A stretch of 64,000 bases of DNA from Rickettsia typhi (GCA_945865905.1 CAMBFC010000001.1:110127-174126); one strand, 5' to 3'. Positions 45,713 through 54,473 are shown, numbered from the stretch's first letter. Notes: a model not told the origin generated them from the letters alone. A program made the numbers and translations.

Positions 45713-46078
45713 CTATTTTTCTTCTAAGTATTTTTTGTAAGAAGCCTCATCCATTGCATCAGCTAATTCAGATTCGTCGCTTAATTTCACTTTAGCAATC
45801 CAGCCATCTTTATAGGCAGAATTGTTGATTAATTCTGGTTGTGAAGTTAGCGCTTGATTAACTTCAACAACTGAACCAGATGCAGCAATATAAACATCGC
45901 TCGCTGATTTAGAAGATTCAACAACTGCAAAAGCATCGCCTTTAGCATAAGTGTTGCCAACTTTTGGCAATTCTACATAAACAAGCTCGCCTAGTGCGTC
46001 GGCGGCATATTCTGTGATGCCGATTGTTGCAACGCCATTTTCAATTTTTACCCATTCGTGATCTTTTGTAAATTTCAT
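45713..46078 (-). CDS. gcvH: Glycine cleavage system H protein
   Basis: The lipoyl carrier of glycine cleavage. The 121 residues include KFTKDHEWVKIENGVATIGI and the lipoylated K57 in VVESSKSASDVYIA. A good ribosome-binding site (AGGAG) stands 6 nt before the ATG, stronger than at most genes here. It follows gcvT by 88 nt. gcvP is not in the window, and the E3 partner LpdA is at 32556. Confidence 0.96.
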   Translation of the reverse strand: MKFTKDHEWVKIENGVATIGITEYAADALGELVYVELPKVGNTYAKGDAFAVVESSKSASDVYIAASGSVVEVNQALTSQPELINNSAYKDGWIAKVKLSDESELADAMDEASYKKYLEEK

Positions 46079-46166
46079 ATTTCTCCTAAGGTTTAATAAA
46101 AGTTAGTAAGTTTTTATCGCTTTAAAAATTTATTGTAAAGTTTTTGCCGCTTTAAATTTGGTAAAA

Positions 46167-47261
46167 TTATTTTTTTGCCGCTTTAGTTTTTGCTGCAATA
46201 AAAGTTGGTGAATGAATAACTGCCGCAATTTCACGATCACGCACAACTGCGGTAACATTATCTCCAACCTTAACTGCTGGATTAAAATAACCTTGGCCAA
46301 TTGAAACTTTTAAGTTTGGAGAAAATCCGCCACTAGAAAGTACACCGATTTTTTGGCCATCTTTGCGGATTTCGGTGCCTTCACGAGCGATGCCGCGATC
46401 AAGCAATTTAACGCCCATTCTTTTGCGCGAAACACCGTTGGCTTTTTCATCCAATACTCTTTTGGAGCCGATAAAATCAACACTTGATTTGCTAACAACC
46501 CAACCTAGAGCTGCCTCAATCGGCGAAGTTGAATCATCTAGATCATGACCATAAAGTGGGTAGCCCATTTCTAAACGCAAAGAATCACGGGCGCCGAGAC
46601 CGATTGGTTTAACTTCTGACATTGCAGAAAGATCGAGCCAAAATTTATCAACTGCAGAGTTTTTGATGCTGACTTCAAAGCCATCTTCACCAGTGTAGCC
46701 TGTGCGTCCGATCATTACCTCTTCACCATTTTTAAATTTATAGCTTTTGGTATGCATATAAGATAAATCAACCAAATCACCATCAGCAACAAATCTTTGC
46801 AAAACTTCTTCGGCTTTTTCACCTTGAATTGCGATAAGTGAGCGATCTGCTAATTCAGTGAATTTAAGTTGCGCTGGCAAGTTTTTGCGAATCCATGCTG
46901 CATCTTTTTCTTTGCAGCCGGCGTTTAATACGATGAAAAATTTATTATCCATGATTTTAGTAATAATTAAATCATCGATGATTCCGCCAATTTCGTTAGT
47001 TAAAACTGTGTATTTAGCTTGAGCTGGCGTGCTGAGAGAGAAATCTGTAGGCGTGATGTGAGAAAGAAATTTTGCGATGCCTTCACCTTCCATAAAAAAT
47101 TGGCCCATGTGAGAAACATCAAAAATGCCAACATTGCCGCCGCGCACCCATTCATGCTCTTTAAGCATGCCGTCTGGATATTGAACTGGCATATCGTAGC
47201 CAGCAAATTCAACCATTTTGCCGCCTTGATTTCTGTGTGTTTGATTTAGAGTTGTTTTCAT
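46167..47261 (-). CDS. gcvT: Glycine cleavage system T protein (aminomethyltransferase)
   Basis: It transfers the methylene group from aminomethyl-lipoyl H protein to tetrahydrofolate, releasing ammonia. The 364 residues show the opening GGKMVEFAGYDMPVQYP, VGIFDVSHMGQFF, the folate-site GRTGYTGEDGFEVSI and LGARDSLRLEMGYPLYGHDL. It lies 13 nt after secG on the minus strand, so there is no room for a glycine riboswitch between them. gcvH follows. Confidence 0.96.
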   Translation of the reverse strand: MKTTLNQTHRNQGGKMVEFAGYDMPVQYPDGMLKEHEWVRGGNVGIFDVSHMGQFFMEGEGIAKFLSHITPTDFSLSTPAQAKYTVLTNEIGGIIDDLIITKIMDNKFFIVLNAGCKEKDAAWIRKNLPAQLKFTELADRSLIAIQGEKAEEVLQRFVADGDLVDLSYMHTKSYKFKNGEEVMIGRTGYTGEDGFEVSIKNSAVDKFWLDLSAMSEVKPIGLGARDSLRLEMGYPLYGHDLDDSTSPIEAALGWVVSKSSVDFIGSKRVLDEKANGVSRKRMGVKLLDRGIAREGTEIRKDGQKIGVLSSGGFSPNLKVSIGQGYFNPAVKVGDNVTAVVRDREIAAVIHSPTFIAAKTKAAKK

Positions 47262-47274
47262 TTTAATTATCTAA

Positions 47275-47607
47275 TTAATTAACTGGAGGAACATGTGGAG
47301 CGCCATCTTTGATGGTTTCTTGCTGTTGAATTATTTGATCGAGATCAGAAGCAATCTTTTTTTTGCCAGCGTTAGAAATTGTGGCTAAAATTAAGCAATT
47401 AAACATAAAAACTGCCACTAAAATCATGGTGGTTTTGCTTAAAATATTTGCCGAAGCTTTGCTTGAAATAACAGCGTTCATGCCGCCAGAACCGCCACCA
47501 ATGCCACCTAAAGAATCGCCATCAGATTTTTGAAGCAATACTAAAATAATCATGACAACAGCGATGATTACTTGTAAAATAAGCAAGAATAATTGAAATT
47601 TTTCCAT
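47275..47607 (-). CDS. secG: Protein-export membrane protein SecG
   Basis: An auxiliary subunit of the SecYEG channel. The 110 residues have two membrane helices (about 4-22 and 55-75) joined by the conserved LLQKSDGDSLGGIGGGSGGM loop and a polar tail with a Q-rich stretch. It is upstream of gcvT with a gap of only 13 nt. Confidence 0.93.
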   Translation of the reverse strand: MEKFQLFLLILQVIIAVVMIILVLLQKSDGDSLGGIGGGSGGMNAVISSKASANILSKTTMILVAVFMFNCLILATISNAGKKKIASDLDQIIQQQETIKDGAPHVPPVN

Positions 47608-47691
47608 TGTGCGGATGTTGAAGTAGTTTAGAATGAACCGCGATTTTAAAGGAAATAAAGTTATTTTTCAAGTAAATTCATAGGGAAATTC

Positions 47692-48990
47692 ATGAATATT
47701 TTGCCAAAAATCGATGTAAAAATTGGAAAAAACCTTGCTAACAAAGCGGATTCACTGCTTTTAGCGCTGGGATTTGCCGATGCTAAAATTTGCGTTATTT
47801 CTGATGAAAAAATTTGGAACAATTCTGCGAAGTTTTTTGGCAATAAATTTGCTGAGATGGGTTGCGATATTTTGATTTTAAAAGATCCGCGGCCAGATGA
47901 AAAAAATCTGCGCTTGATTGAAAATACCGTTTTAAATCAGAAAAAAAATCCGCGTTTGATTAAAGGCACATTAAATAAAAAGCTTTTAATCAAAGGTTCT
48001 TTGGATAATTCACCTCTGATTAAAAATATTATTGGCAAAAATTATGATCTAATTATCGGCTTTGGAAGTGGCACTATCAACGATCTGTGCAAATTTAGCA
48101 GTTTTAAAACTGGCGTTCCTTATATTATTTTTGCCTCAGCGCCATCAATGAACGGCTACCTTTCGCGCAACGCGTCAATCGTGGTTCGCGGGCATAAAAA
48201 AACTCTTGCCGCCACCCTGCCCTTGGCAGTTTATGCCGATCTAGATATTTTAAAATCTGCACCAAAATCGATGATTCAAGCGGGAATTGGTGATAGTCTG
48301 TGCTTTTATAGCTGTTGGTTTGACTGGCTTTTGTCACATTTAATTCTTGGCACAAAATTTAATCAAAAACCATTTGAAATTTTGCAGAAAAAAATGGAAT
48401 TTTTGATTAAAAATTATCAGAAATTTAAGTTGGATGATGATAAATTATTACAAATTCTAACCGAAATTTTATTGCTCTCTGGCACTGGAATGACGCTAGC
48501 TGCAGGCAGTTATCCCGCTAGTCAATCTGAGCATTTAATTGGCCATGCTTTTGAGATGAAATATCCCAAAAAAGCACATAAAATTTTTCATGGATTGCAA
48601 ATTGCGGTTACAACGCCAACCGCGGTGAAGCTGCAAGAGAAGATGCTTGCAAAGAATTTATTGAGGTTAAAAAAAATCGAATTTCCTACTAAAAAAATAG
48701 AAAAACTCTTTGACAAAAAAATTGCCGCTGAGTGCAAAAAAGAATTTTGTGAGAAAAATAATTTCGATTTAGATATAGTGAATAAGCGCTTAAATCAAGA
48801 GTGGAAAAATCATCGCAAAATTTTACAAAAAATATTATTGCCGGAAAAAACTATCCAAAAAATTCTAAAACATTTTCAAATACAAACTTCTGCGCTGGCG
48901 CTGGGCCTTTCTGCGAAACAATATCAAGAATTGATAAATAATGCCAAATTTATTCGTAATCGCTTTACTTGTTTGGATTTGATATGTTAA
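47692..48990 (+). CDS. sn-glycerol-1-phosphate dehydrogenase-like (EgsA/AraM family)
   Basis: A 432-residue member of the family that makes sn-glycerol-1-phosphate from dihydroxyacetone phosphate, known from archaeal membrane lipids and from bacterial AraM. The NAD-site IIGFGSGTINDLCKFSSF, ASAPSMNGYLSRNASI and the three metal-ligand segments (D in GIGDSLCF, H in SEHLIGHAFEM, H in IFHGLQIAV) match. An extra lysine/asparagine-rich stretch of about 30 residues (about 83-118, with a LIKG/LIKN repeat) interrupts the fold before the NAD site. The stop overlaps the next gene by 7 nt. The stereochemistry of the product is not provable from sequence. Confidence 0.8.
   Translation: MNILPKIDVKIGKNLANKADSLLLALGFADAKICVISDEKIWNNSAKFFGNKFAEMGCDILILKDPRPDEKNLRLIENTVLNQKKNPRLIKGTLNKKLLIKGSLDNSPLIKNIIGKNYDLIIGFGSGTINDLCKFSSFKTGVPYIIFASAPSMNGYLSRNASIVVRGHKKTLAATLPLAVYADLDILKSAPKSMIQAGIGDSLCFYSCWFDWLLSHLILGTKFNQKPFEILQKKMEFLIKNYQKFKLDDDKLLQILTEILLLSGTGMTLAAGSYPASQSEHLIGHAFEMKYPKKAHKIFHGLQIAVTTPTAVKLQEKMLAKNLLRLKKIEFPTKKIEKLFDKKIAAECKKEFCEKNNFDLDIVNKRLNQEWKNHRKILQKILLPEKTIQKILKHFQIQTSALALGLSAKQYQELINNAKFIRNRFTCLDLIC
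47956..47993 (+). repeat. Palindromic insertion inside the G1P dehydrogenase-like gene
   Basis: Arms TTGATTAAA (47956-47964) and TTTAATCAA (47985-47993) frame a 20-nt loop within the protein region absent from usual family members. The stretch encodes a repeated LIKG/LIKN pattern (also near 48017). It resembles the way Rickettsia palindromic elements insert in frame into genes, but no sequence match is claimed. Confidence 0.5.
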
Positions 48991-49983
48991 AACGCTTAGA
49001 AAAATACAACAAAGCCGCTGCAGCGCTGGATAAAATCAGTGACGAAGAAATCTTGATAAAACTCACAACAGCAAAACAAGTTCATAGCGGAATCGGCGGA
49101 ACCGCTGTAAAGCTTGAAATTGCTGGCCTGCCAGTATTTGCAAAAAAAATCGCCCTCACTGATCTTGAAAAACAAAATCCTCATTCAACAAAAAATTTAT
49201 TTGATCTGCCTGTTTATTATCAATATGGCGTTGGCTCTTCGGGCTTTGGCGTTTGGCGCGAGCTTGCTTGCCATCAAATGACTACAAGGTGGGTGCGTGA
49301 TGGTGAATGTTTGAATTTTCCTTTAATGTATGGATTTAAAATAGTGCCGCGCGATCAGCCTGCAGAGCCGATAAATGAAAAAGTTGTGCAAATTCGACAA
49401 GAATTTTGGAATGGCTCCAAGCAAGTTGCAGAAAGATTGCACGCTGTTCATGATGCAAAATATGATATGGTGGTATTTTTGGAATATTTTCCGCAAAATC
49501 TGTGCGAATATATGAGTCCGCAGGCTTCAGAAGGTGCTCACAAAACTATGCCTGATATGAAAATGGTTGCAGAAAATATTAAATCTATCACCAATTTTTT
49601 GGCAAAAAAAAGTATGCTTCATTTCGATTCTCATCATGGCAATATTGTTACTGATGGCGAGCGACTTTATTTTACTGATTTTGGCCTTGCAATTTCTCAA
49701 GATTTTGAACTTTCTGTTGCGGAGCGTGAGTTTTTTTTGAAGCATCAGGGATATGATAAGGCACTGGCTTTATCATGCTTTGACTGGCCCGCAAAAACTA
49801 AAGATGGCGAGATAGTTGCAACATTGCCAGAAGTAAAAATGATTGCAGAAAAATATGCAAAAATTGCAGAAATGATGAATAAATTTAGAGAGGATTTGCG
49901 TGTTGATAAAAGCAAAAAAGTTGAGTATCCCGCTATTGCAATTTTGGAATTGTTGAAATCCTTTTGGATTTAATAATTATTAT
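48984..49983 (+). CDS. Protein kinase-fold protein (Hanks-like)
   Basis: The protein has 329 residues from the ATG at 48984; the open frame continues upstream to a TTG at 48969. The start overlaps the dehydrogenase stop by 7 nt (ATGTTAA). Kinase hallmarks: VFAKKIAL (K54/K55 as ATP lysine), the paired glutamate E93 in VWRELACH, the catalytic loop H213-F-D215-SHHG-N220 and DFG (D232). It is thus a likely phosphotransferase of the protein kinase-like fold, for a protein or small-molecule target. No known sub-family is recognised. Coupled to a glycerol phosphate enzyme, it may act on a lipid precursor or control that enzyme. The coding end is the stop at about 49971-49973; the last 10 nt given are untranslated. 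Confidence 0.75.
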
Positions 49984-50023
49984 TTTAAGGCTTTGTAAAT
50001 TTCAAATTAAAGCCCTTCCCCTC

Positions 50024-50102
50024 GACCCAAGACTTTACTTAATAATACTCTGCTGCTCAGACACTGCATGCATCTGAGCATTATTAAGTAAAGTCTTGGG
50101 TC
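50024..50102. repeat. Perfect 23-bp inverted repeat with nested hairpin
   Basis: Arms at 50024-50046 and 50080-50102 are exact reverse complements (core GACCCAAGACTTTAC). The loop holds a second stem (GCTCAG/CTGAGC). It lies between the convergent kinase-fold and immunity-like genes, so it can serve as a bidirectional terminator. It is followed by TTTCTTGAGAT (50103-50113), the same 11 bases that follow the hairpin after prfB. Confidence 0.92.
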
Positions 50103-50135
50103 TTTCTTGAGATGCGCAATGCTATGTAAGGATTT

Positions 50136-50594
50136 TTATTCATTTCCATCTTTATCACGTCCTACATTTTGAATCTTGGCTTTGCTGGAATCATGAAAAT
50201 ATAAGGTAGAAATATCTTTTTCTTGGCTTAAATCGTCTAAACGGCAATATATCAAAACTGTGAGCATTATAATCGCAATCGTAAAAAATATCTTAGCAGT
50301 AATTGGCATCTCTTTTATTTGTTGCCTTAAACTTATGTGACCACATTTAGAGCACCTTGTCGCACTTACATCAGCTACAATTTGTCTACATTTCCTGCAT
50401 GATTTTTGTTCATATATTGCAGCCCAAACAAGTGATATAACCCAACCAATAAAGGTCCATCCGAGAAATAGGTTCAGAATAAAGATTGCTCCAGCGTTCT
50501 TCTTGCCTTTACATCCCGCAATTATAGATGGTAAAAAATAGATAGCGGCAACCAGAAATGGGTAACCAAAAATTATTGCGGTAAGTAGCTCCAT
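50136..50594 (-). CDS. Superinfection-immunity-like membrane protein with zinc ribbon
   Basis: A 152-residue protein. The first half has two membrane segments with the pattern LPSIIAGCKGKKNAG followed by ILNLFLGWTFIGWVISLVWA, typical of the superinfection-immunity domain first named in phage T4 Imm. The middle is a zinc ribbon (CRKCRQIVADVSATRCSKCG), then a third membrane helix and a charged tail. Related proteins are common in bacteria and few have a proven antiphage role. The gene is bracketed by long inverted repeats at 50024-50102 and 50685-50828. Confidence 0.75.
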   Translation of the reverse strand: MELLTAIIFGYPFLVAAIYFLPSIIAGCKGKKNAGAIFILNLFLGWTFIGWVISLVWAAIYEQKSCRKCRQIVADVSATRCSKCGHISLRQQIKEMPITAKIFFTIAIIMLTVLIYCRLDDLSQEKDISTLYFHDSSKAKIQNVGRDKDGNE

Positions 50595-50655
50595 ATATTT
50601 TAATTTTTATTTTATGGCTCTTTTTTAGAATATCCTATCAAACTTCCCAATATCC

Positions 50656-50684
50656 ATTTCTATTTTTTTTAAAAAAATAGAAAT
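50656..50684. repeat. 14-bp-arm palindrome adjoining a longer one
   Basis: Arms ATTTCTATTTTTTT and its complement with a 1-nt spacer end exactly where the 43-bp inverted repeat begins. It lies upstream of the immunity-like gene, so it may include promoter-proximal A/T tracts. Confidence 0.75.
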
Positions 50685-50828
50685 AAAGAAAATAAAAGCG
50701 AGAGACTTAGATTGCATACTCTGATACGAGTTCTGCGTCCCATCGCAAGCTACGCTTGCTTAAATCAGATGGGCGCGGTGTCTGAGTATCAGAGTATGCA
50801 ATCTAAGTCTCTCGCTTTTATTTTCTTT
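50685..50828. repeat. Perfect 43-bp inverted repeat with structured loop
   Basis: Arms 50685-50727 and 50786-50828 are exact reverse complements, the longest in the window. The 58-nt loop folds further (CCCATC/GATGGG around GCAAGC/GCTTGC), so the whole would make one very long hairpin or cruciform. It separates the immunity-like gene from the ankyrin gene, both on the minus strand. Confidence 0.93.
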
Positions 50829-50880
50829 CAACACGACCAAAAATTTTCTGATTAATCGATAGCAAAGAAGTGCACCAAAC

Positions 50881-51264
50881 CTACAAACTCAACACCTTAA
50901 CAATATCACCAAATTTTTTTTCTCGCGCCAAATCTAGCGCCGTTTTATTTGCTTTATCAGCAATTTTAACATTAGCACCTTTTGCAACCAGCAATTTTAC
51001 TGTCTCTAAATTTCCGCGATCAACCGCATAATGCAAGGCGGTGCGGCCGTAGACTTTTCCTTGAATATCGGCGTTAATTTTTGCTTCTAGCAAAGCGGCA
51101 ACAATTTTATCATAGCCTTTAAAAGCAGCAAAATGCAAAGCTGTCCAGCCTTCTGCAGTAGTGGCATTAATGTTAATTTTTTGCTGCAACACTTCTTGCA
51201 AAGACTCTAGATCATTGTTTTGCGCTGCTGAGTTTAGATCATCTTGAAGAGTTCTGTTAATCAT
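50881..51264 (-). CDS. Ankyrin-repeat protein
   Basis: A 127-residue protein made almost wholly of three ankyrin repeats (EGWTALHFAAFKGYDKIVAA, then GRTALHYAVDRGNLETVKLL, then NKTALDLAREKKFGDIVKVL) with a short N-terminal lead. No signal peptide. Ankyrin proteins are often host-directed in Rickettsiales-like bacteria, but small ones also act inside the cell. It lies 16 nt downstream of the ABC-F gene's start side on the same strand and may be its last co-transcribed gene. Confidence 0.9.
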   Translation of the reverse strand: MINRTLQDDLNSAAQNNDLESLQEVLQQKININATTAEGWTALHFAAFKGYDKIVAALLEAKINADIQGKVYGRTALHYAVDRGNLETVKLLVAKGANVKIADKANKTALDLAREKKFGDIVKVLSL

Positions 51265-51280
51265 ATTATAATTATAAAAA

Positions 51281-52777
51281 TTAATGATCTTTCCAACCGA
51301 TTCTTTTTAAGAAATATTCATAAGAATCATCAAAAACGAAAGTTTTATTATCATCGAAAATAATTAGCTTATTCGCAATTTCTTGCAAGAAATATTCATC
51401 ATGCGTAACCATAACAACTGCGCCATCAAAGTTGCGAATCGCTTCCATCAAGGATTCACAGCTTTCCATATCTAAGTGATTGGTTGGTTCATCGAGGAAT
51501 AAAATATTAACACCTTTCAATAAAATTTTGCCCAAAGTAACGCGACTTTTTTCTCCACCAGAAAGCACGCCGATTTTTTTATTGGCCAAATCTGAGTTAA
51601 ACATCATGTTGCTACAAACCTGACGAACCCTTTGCACAGAGAGTTTTTCATCAACTTTTTGTAACTCTTCAAAAATTGATCTTTCTTTGTCTAATCGATC
51701 AATGTTCATTTGACCAAAATAGCCGATTTCGGTTTTGCCGTTGACCTTAACATTGCCTTTGAGCTCGGTTAAATCGCGCGTCATCAGCTTAAGTAAAGTT
51801 GATTTACCTTTACCGTTTTTTCCGATAATACAAATTTTATCGCCATGCGCAATGCGGAAGGTTAAATTTTGAATTAACGGTAAATCTGCCGAATATCCGA
51901 AGGTTAGATTTTCTACTTCAATCATGTCTTCCTTGCTTCCGTAGGGGATTGAAGTGAATTCAAAATCTAGCGTTGCAACATGTTCTAGTTTTTCTTTAAC
52001 ATCTTGCTTTTCAAGCATTTTTACGCGCGATTGCACACGGCTTGCTTGGCTGGCCTTAGAGCCAAAGCGATCAATCCATTCTTGAGTTTTTTGTCTTTGC
52101 TTATCTTCATTGACTCGCGTTTTTTCGTAGATTTCTTCTTCTGCGGCGATTTTTTCACGCACGCCTTTAGTGTTGCCAGAAAGCTTTTTGAAGGCTTTGC
52201 GATGAATTACTAAAGTGTGGCTGATCACGCTATCCATAAAGCCGCGATCATGAGTGATAAGAATTAATTCGCCGCGCCAATCGGTGAGAAATTCTTTGAG
52301 CCAGCGAATTGAGTGAATATCAAGATAATTGGTCGGCTCATCTAAAAGCAGCATTTGCGGCTCTACCAACAATAATTTTGCGAGGTTTAATTTAACTTGA
52401 TAACCGCCGGAGAAATTTTTTGGATCTTTTTCGAGATCTTCAGGAGTAAAGCCGAGACCGTATAGAATATTTTCACCTTTCCAACCTTCATGCTCGCGCT
52501 CTGGCGGCAAAACGCTGCAAATTTCTTCTAAAGTGGTGTTGTGAGTAAAACTAATATGCTGCTCTAAATGCCCTATTTTGTAGCCGCGCGGCATTTCTAT
52601 AGCGCCGGTATCGGGATCAAGCTGTTTTAAAATCAACTTTAAGAATGTGGATTTGCCACTGCCGTTTTTGCCTATTAGGCCGATTTTTTCACCACGATTT
52701 ATGATAAAATTAACATCACGAAAAATATCATGGCCGTGAAACGAAATGGATAGATCTTTAGCTTTGATCACTTGCAA
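51281..52777 (-). CDS. ABC-F family translation factor ATPase
   Basis: A 498-residue soluble protein with two ABC ATPase domains and no membrane part. Walker A motifs GLIGKNGSGKSTFLK and CIIGKNGKGKSTLLK, signatures FSGGYQVKLNLAKLL and LSGGEKSRVTLGKIL, and the arm/linker DRFGSKASQASRVQSRVKML between the domains place it in ABC-F, whose members act on the ribosome. Which subgroup (Uup, YbiT, YheS or a resistance type) is not certain; the short second half argues against Uup, which has an extra coiled coil. The ankyrin gene follows 16 nt downstream. Confidence 0.9.
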   Translation of the reverse strand: MQVIKAKDLSISFHGHDIFRDVNFIINRGEKIGLIGKNGSGKSTFLKLILKQLDPDTGAIEMPRGYKIGHLEQHISFTHNTTLEEICSVLPPEREHEGWKGENILYGLGFTPEDLEKDPKNFSGGYQVKLNLAKLLLVEPQMLLLDEPTNYLDIHSIRWLKEFLTDWRGELILITHDRGFMDSVISHTLVIHRKAFKKLSGNTKGVREKIAAEEEIYEKTRVNEDKQRQKTQEWIDRFGSKASQASRVQSRVKMLEKQDVKEKLEHVATLDFEFTSIPYGSKEDMIEVENLTFGYSADLPLIQNLTFRIAHGDKICIIGKNGKGKSTLLKLMTRDLTELKGNVKVNGKTEIGYFGQMNIDRLDKERSIFEELQKVDEKLSVQRVRQVCSNMMFNSDLANKKIGVLSGGEKSRVTLGKILLKGVNILFLDEPTNHLDMESCESLMEAIRNFDGAVVMVTHDEYFLQEIANKLIIFDDNKTFVFDDSYEYFLKRIGWKDH

Positions 52778-52972
52778 AAAACATTAATTTAAAAGGGGGA
52801 AAATTATAAATTATTTAGAAGAAAAAAGCAAGTATTCTGTACTTTATAATCTCAATTGTAACGCAACTCTGATCCTTGCTACAATTTTAGATTGCAGCTT
52901 AAAAAGATCTCTCTATACAAGTGCAACAGAATCTTACTTCTAAAAAAAACTTAATCAAAATTAACTAAAATC

Positions 52973-54271
52973 ATGTCGAATTGCCCGATTAGCAAAATGA
53001 AAGAATGTATTTTCGCTAAATACAAGACCAATGCTGCTATTATTGGCTGGATCATGGCTTCGTTTTTTTATTTTTATGAAGTAATTCTGCGCGTTTCGCC
53101 CTCGGTGATGACCGAGCAATTGATGGAATATTTTCAAATTTCTGCAACCTCTTTGGGCTGGCTTTCTACTTCTTATTATATGTCGTATTTTATTTTGCAA
53201 ATTCCTTGCGGAATGATTGTGGATAAATATGGCCCGCGTCGCGTTATCACGATTTCATCACTAATTTGTGTTGCTGGCACGGTGATTTTTTGTACGCAGC
53301 AAAACTTTTTCCTTGCGATGTTTGGTCGCATGATGATTGGTGTTGGTTCGGCTTGCGCCTTTATTAGCTGTTTAAAATTAGCAACAGATTGGTTTGCGCC
53401 GCATCGTTTTGCTTTGGTTGCCGGCGTTGCTAACATGATGGGAACCCTTGGCGCCACGCTTTCTGGCCGCCCTCTTGCAACTTTGGTTAATAACTATGGC
53501 TGGCAAAATGCTTGTCTTTGTTTAGCCGTTATTGGCCTATGCTTAGCGCCACTTATCTGGATTTTTGTTCATGATAAAAAACACGCTCATGATCATGATA
53601 TTTCGCTAAAAAAATCTCTTGCTGCAATTTTAAAAAATAAACAATTATGGCTGGTCGGGATAATTGGCGGAGTGCTTTATTTGCCAATCACCGCCTTTGC
53701 AGAACTTTGGGGCGTGCCTTATTTGATGCGCGTTTATGGCATTAATAACCAAGTTGCTTCGCAAGCTACGGTGATGATTTTTATCGGCATGGCGATTGGC
53801 GGACCAGTGTTTTCATATGTTTCGAAGCATTTGCGTTCTTATAAAAAAACTATGCTACTCTGCGCTTTTGTGGCATCCTTACTCTTTGTAGGCGTTTCGC
53901 TGGCTGATCGCTTTTCTTACAATTCAATGTTCATAATGCTTTTTGGCATTGGTTTTATGATTGGTGGACAAGTTTTAGCCTTCACTTTGGCGCGCAACAA
54001 CACCCATGATCGCTTTAACGGCACCGCAATGGGCTTTACTAATGGCTTGATTTCATTGGTGGGGATGATCTTTCAGCCTTTTCTTGGTAAGATTCTAGAT
54101 TTTTTCTGGAGCGGTGAAATTGCAGAAAATGGTGTGCGAATTTACACCATTGAAAATTATCAGTGGGCAATTTTTACTCTTTCTCTCGCATTAATTGCAA
54201 GTGTAGTTATGCTGCTTTTTGTTAAGGATAATTATTCTAAAAAGGATAAAGATATTGTGGTTTTGCACTAA
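52973..54271 (+). CDS. Major facilitator superfamily transporter
   Basis: A 432-residue inner-membrane carrier with about 12 membrane helices. The motif A loop CGMIVDKYGPRRVITISSL after helix 2, and ASFFYFYEVILRVSPSVM in helix 1, match the Legionella/Coxiella/Rickettsiales-type MFS group that often carries amino acids or organic acids. Substrate unknown. An intracellular nutrient-uptake role is inferred from the likely lifestyle. It is monocistronic. Confidence 0.88.
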   Translation: MSNCPISKMKECIFAKYKTNAAIIGWIMASFFYFYEVILRVSPSVMTEQLMEYFQISATSLGWLSTSYYMSYFILQIPCGMIVDKYGPRRVITISSLICVAGTVIFCTQQNFFLAMFGRMMIGVGSACAFISCLKLATDWFAPHRFALVAGVANMMGTLGATLSGRPLATLVNNYGWQNACLCLAVIGLCLAPLIWIFVHDKKHAHDHDISLKKSLAAILKNKQLWLVGIIGGVLYLPITAFAELWGVPYLMRVYGINNQVASQATVMIFIGMAIGGPVFSYVSKHLRSYKKTMLLCAFVASLLFVGVSLADRFSYNSMFIMLFGIGFMIGGQVLAFTLARNNTHDRFNGTAMGFTNGLISLVGMIFQPFLGKILDFFWSGEIAENGVRIYTIENYQWAIFTLSLALIASVVMLLFVKDNYSKKDKDIVVLH

Positions 54272-54281
54272 ATTTTAAAAA

Positions 54282-54473
54282 TTAGCGATCACCACCGCTA
54301 CCACCAGAAATTTTCTTCGTCACGATTTTCATCGGCTTAATTTTTCCGCCGCCATCATGCCCCACAAGGCCCTTGCCTGCTTTGCCCCCACGATTATTAT
54401 AAGGATCAACATTAAAAGGTGATGATGGCTTTTTAGCGATGAATGGCTTTTTTTCTTCTGTTTTAGTTGTCAT
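54282..54473 (-). CDS. Small Lys/Gly/Pro-rich hypothetical protein
   Basis: A 63-residue basic protein, probably disordered, with KPSSPFNVDPYNNRGGKAGK and a glycine-rich tail (ISGGSGGDR). It ends 11 nt from the convergent MFS stop. I recognise no family. Base composition and an ATG with normal spacing make a real gene possible but not certain. Confidence 0.45.
   Translation of the reverse strand: MTTKTEEKKPFIAKKPSSPFNVDPYNNRGGKAGKGLVGHDGGGKIKPMKIVTKKISGGSGGDR

Noticed and set aside
47262..47274. Glycine riboswitch before gcvT
   Set aside because: Only 13 nt separate secG and gcvT, too short for the aptamer.
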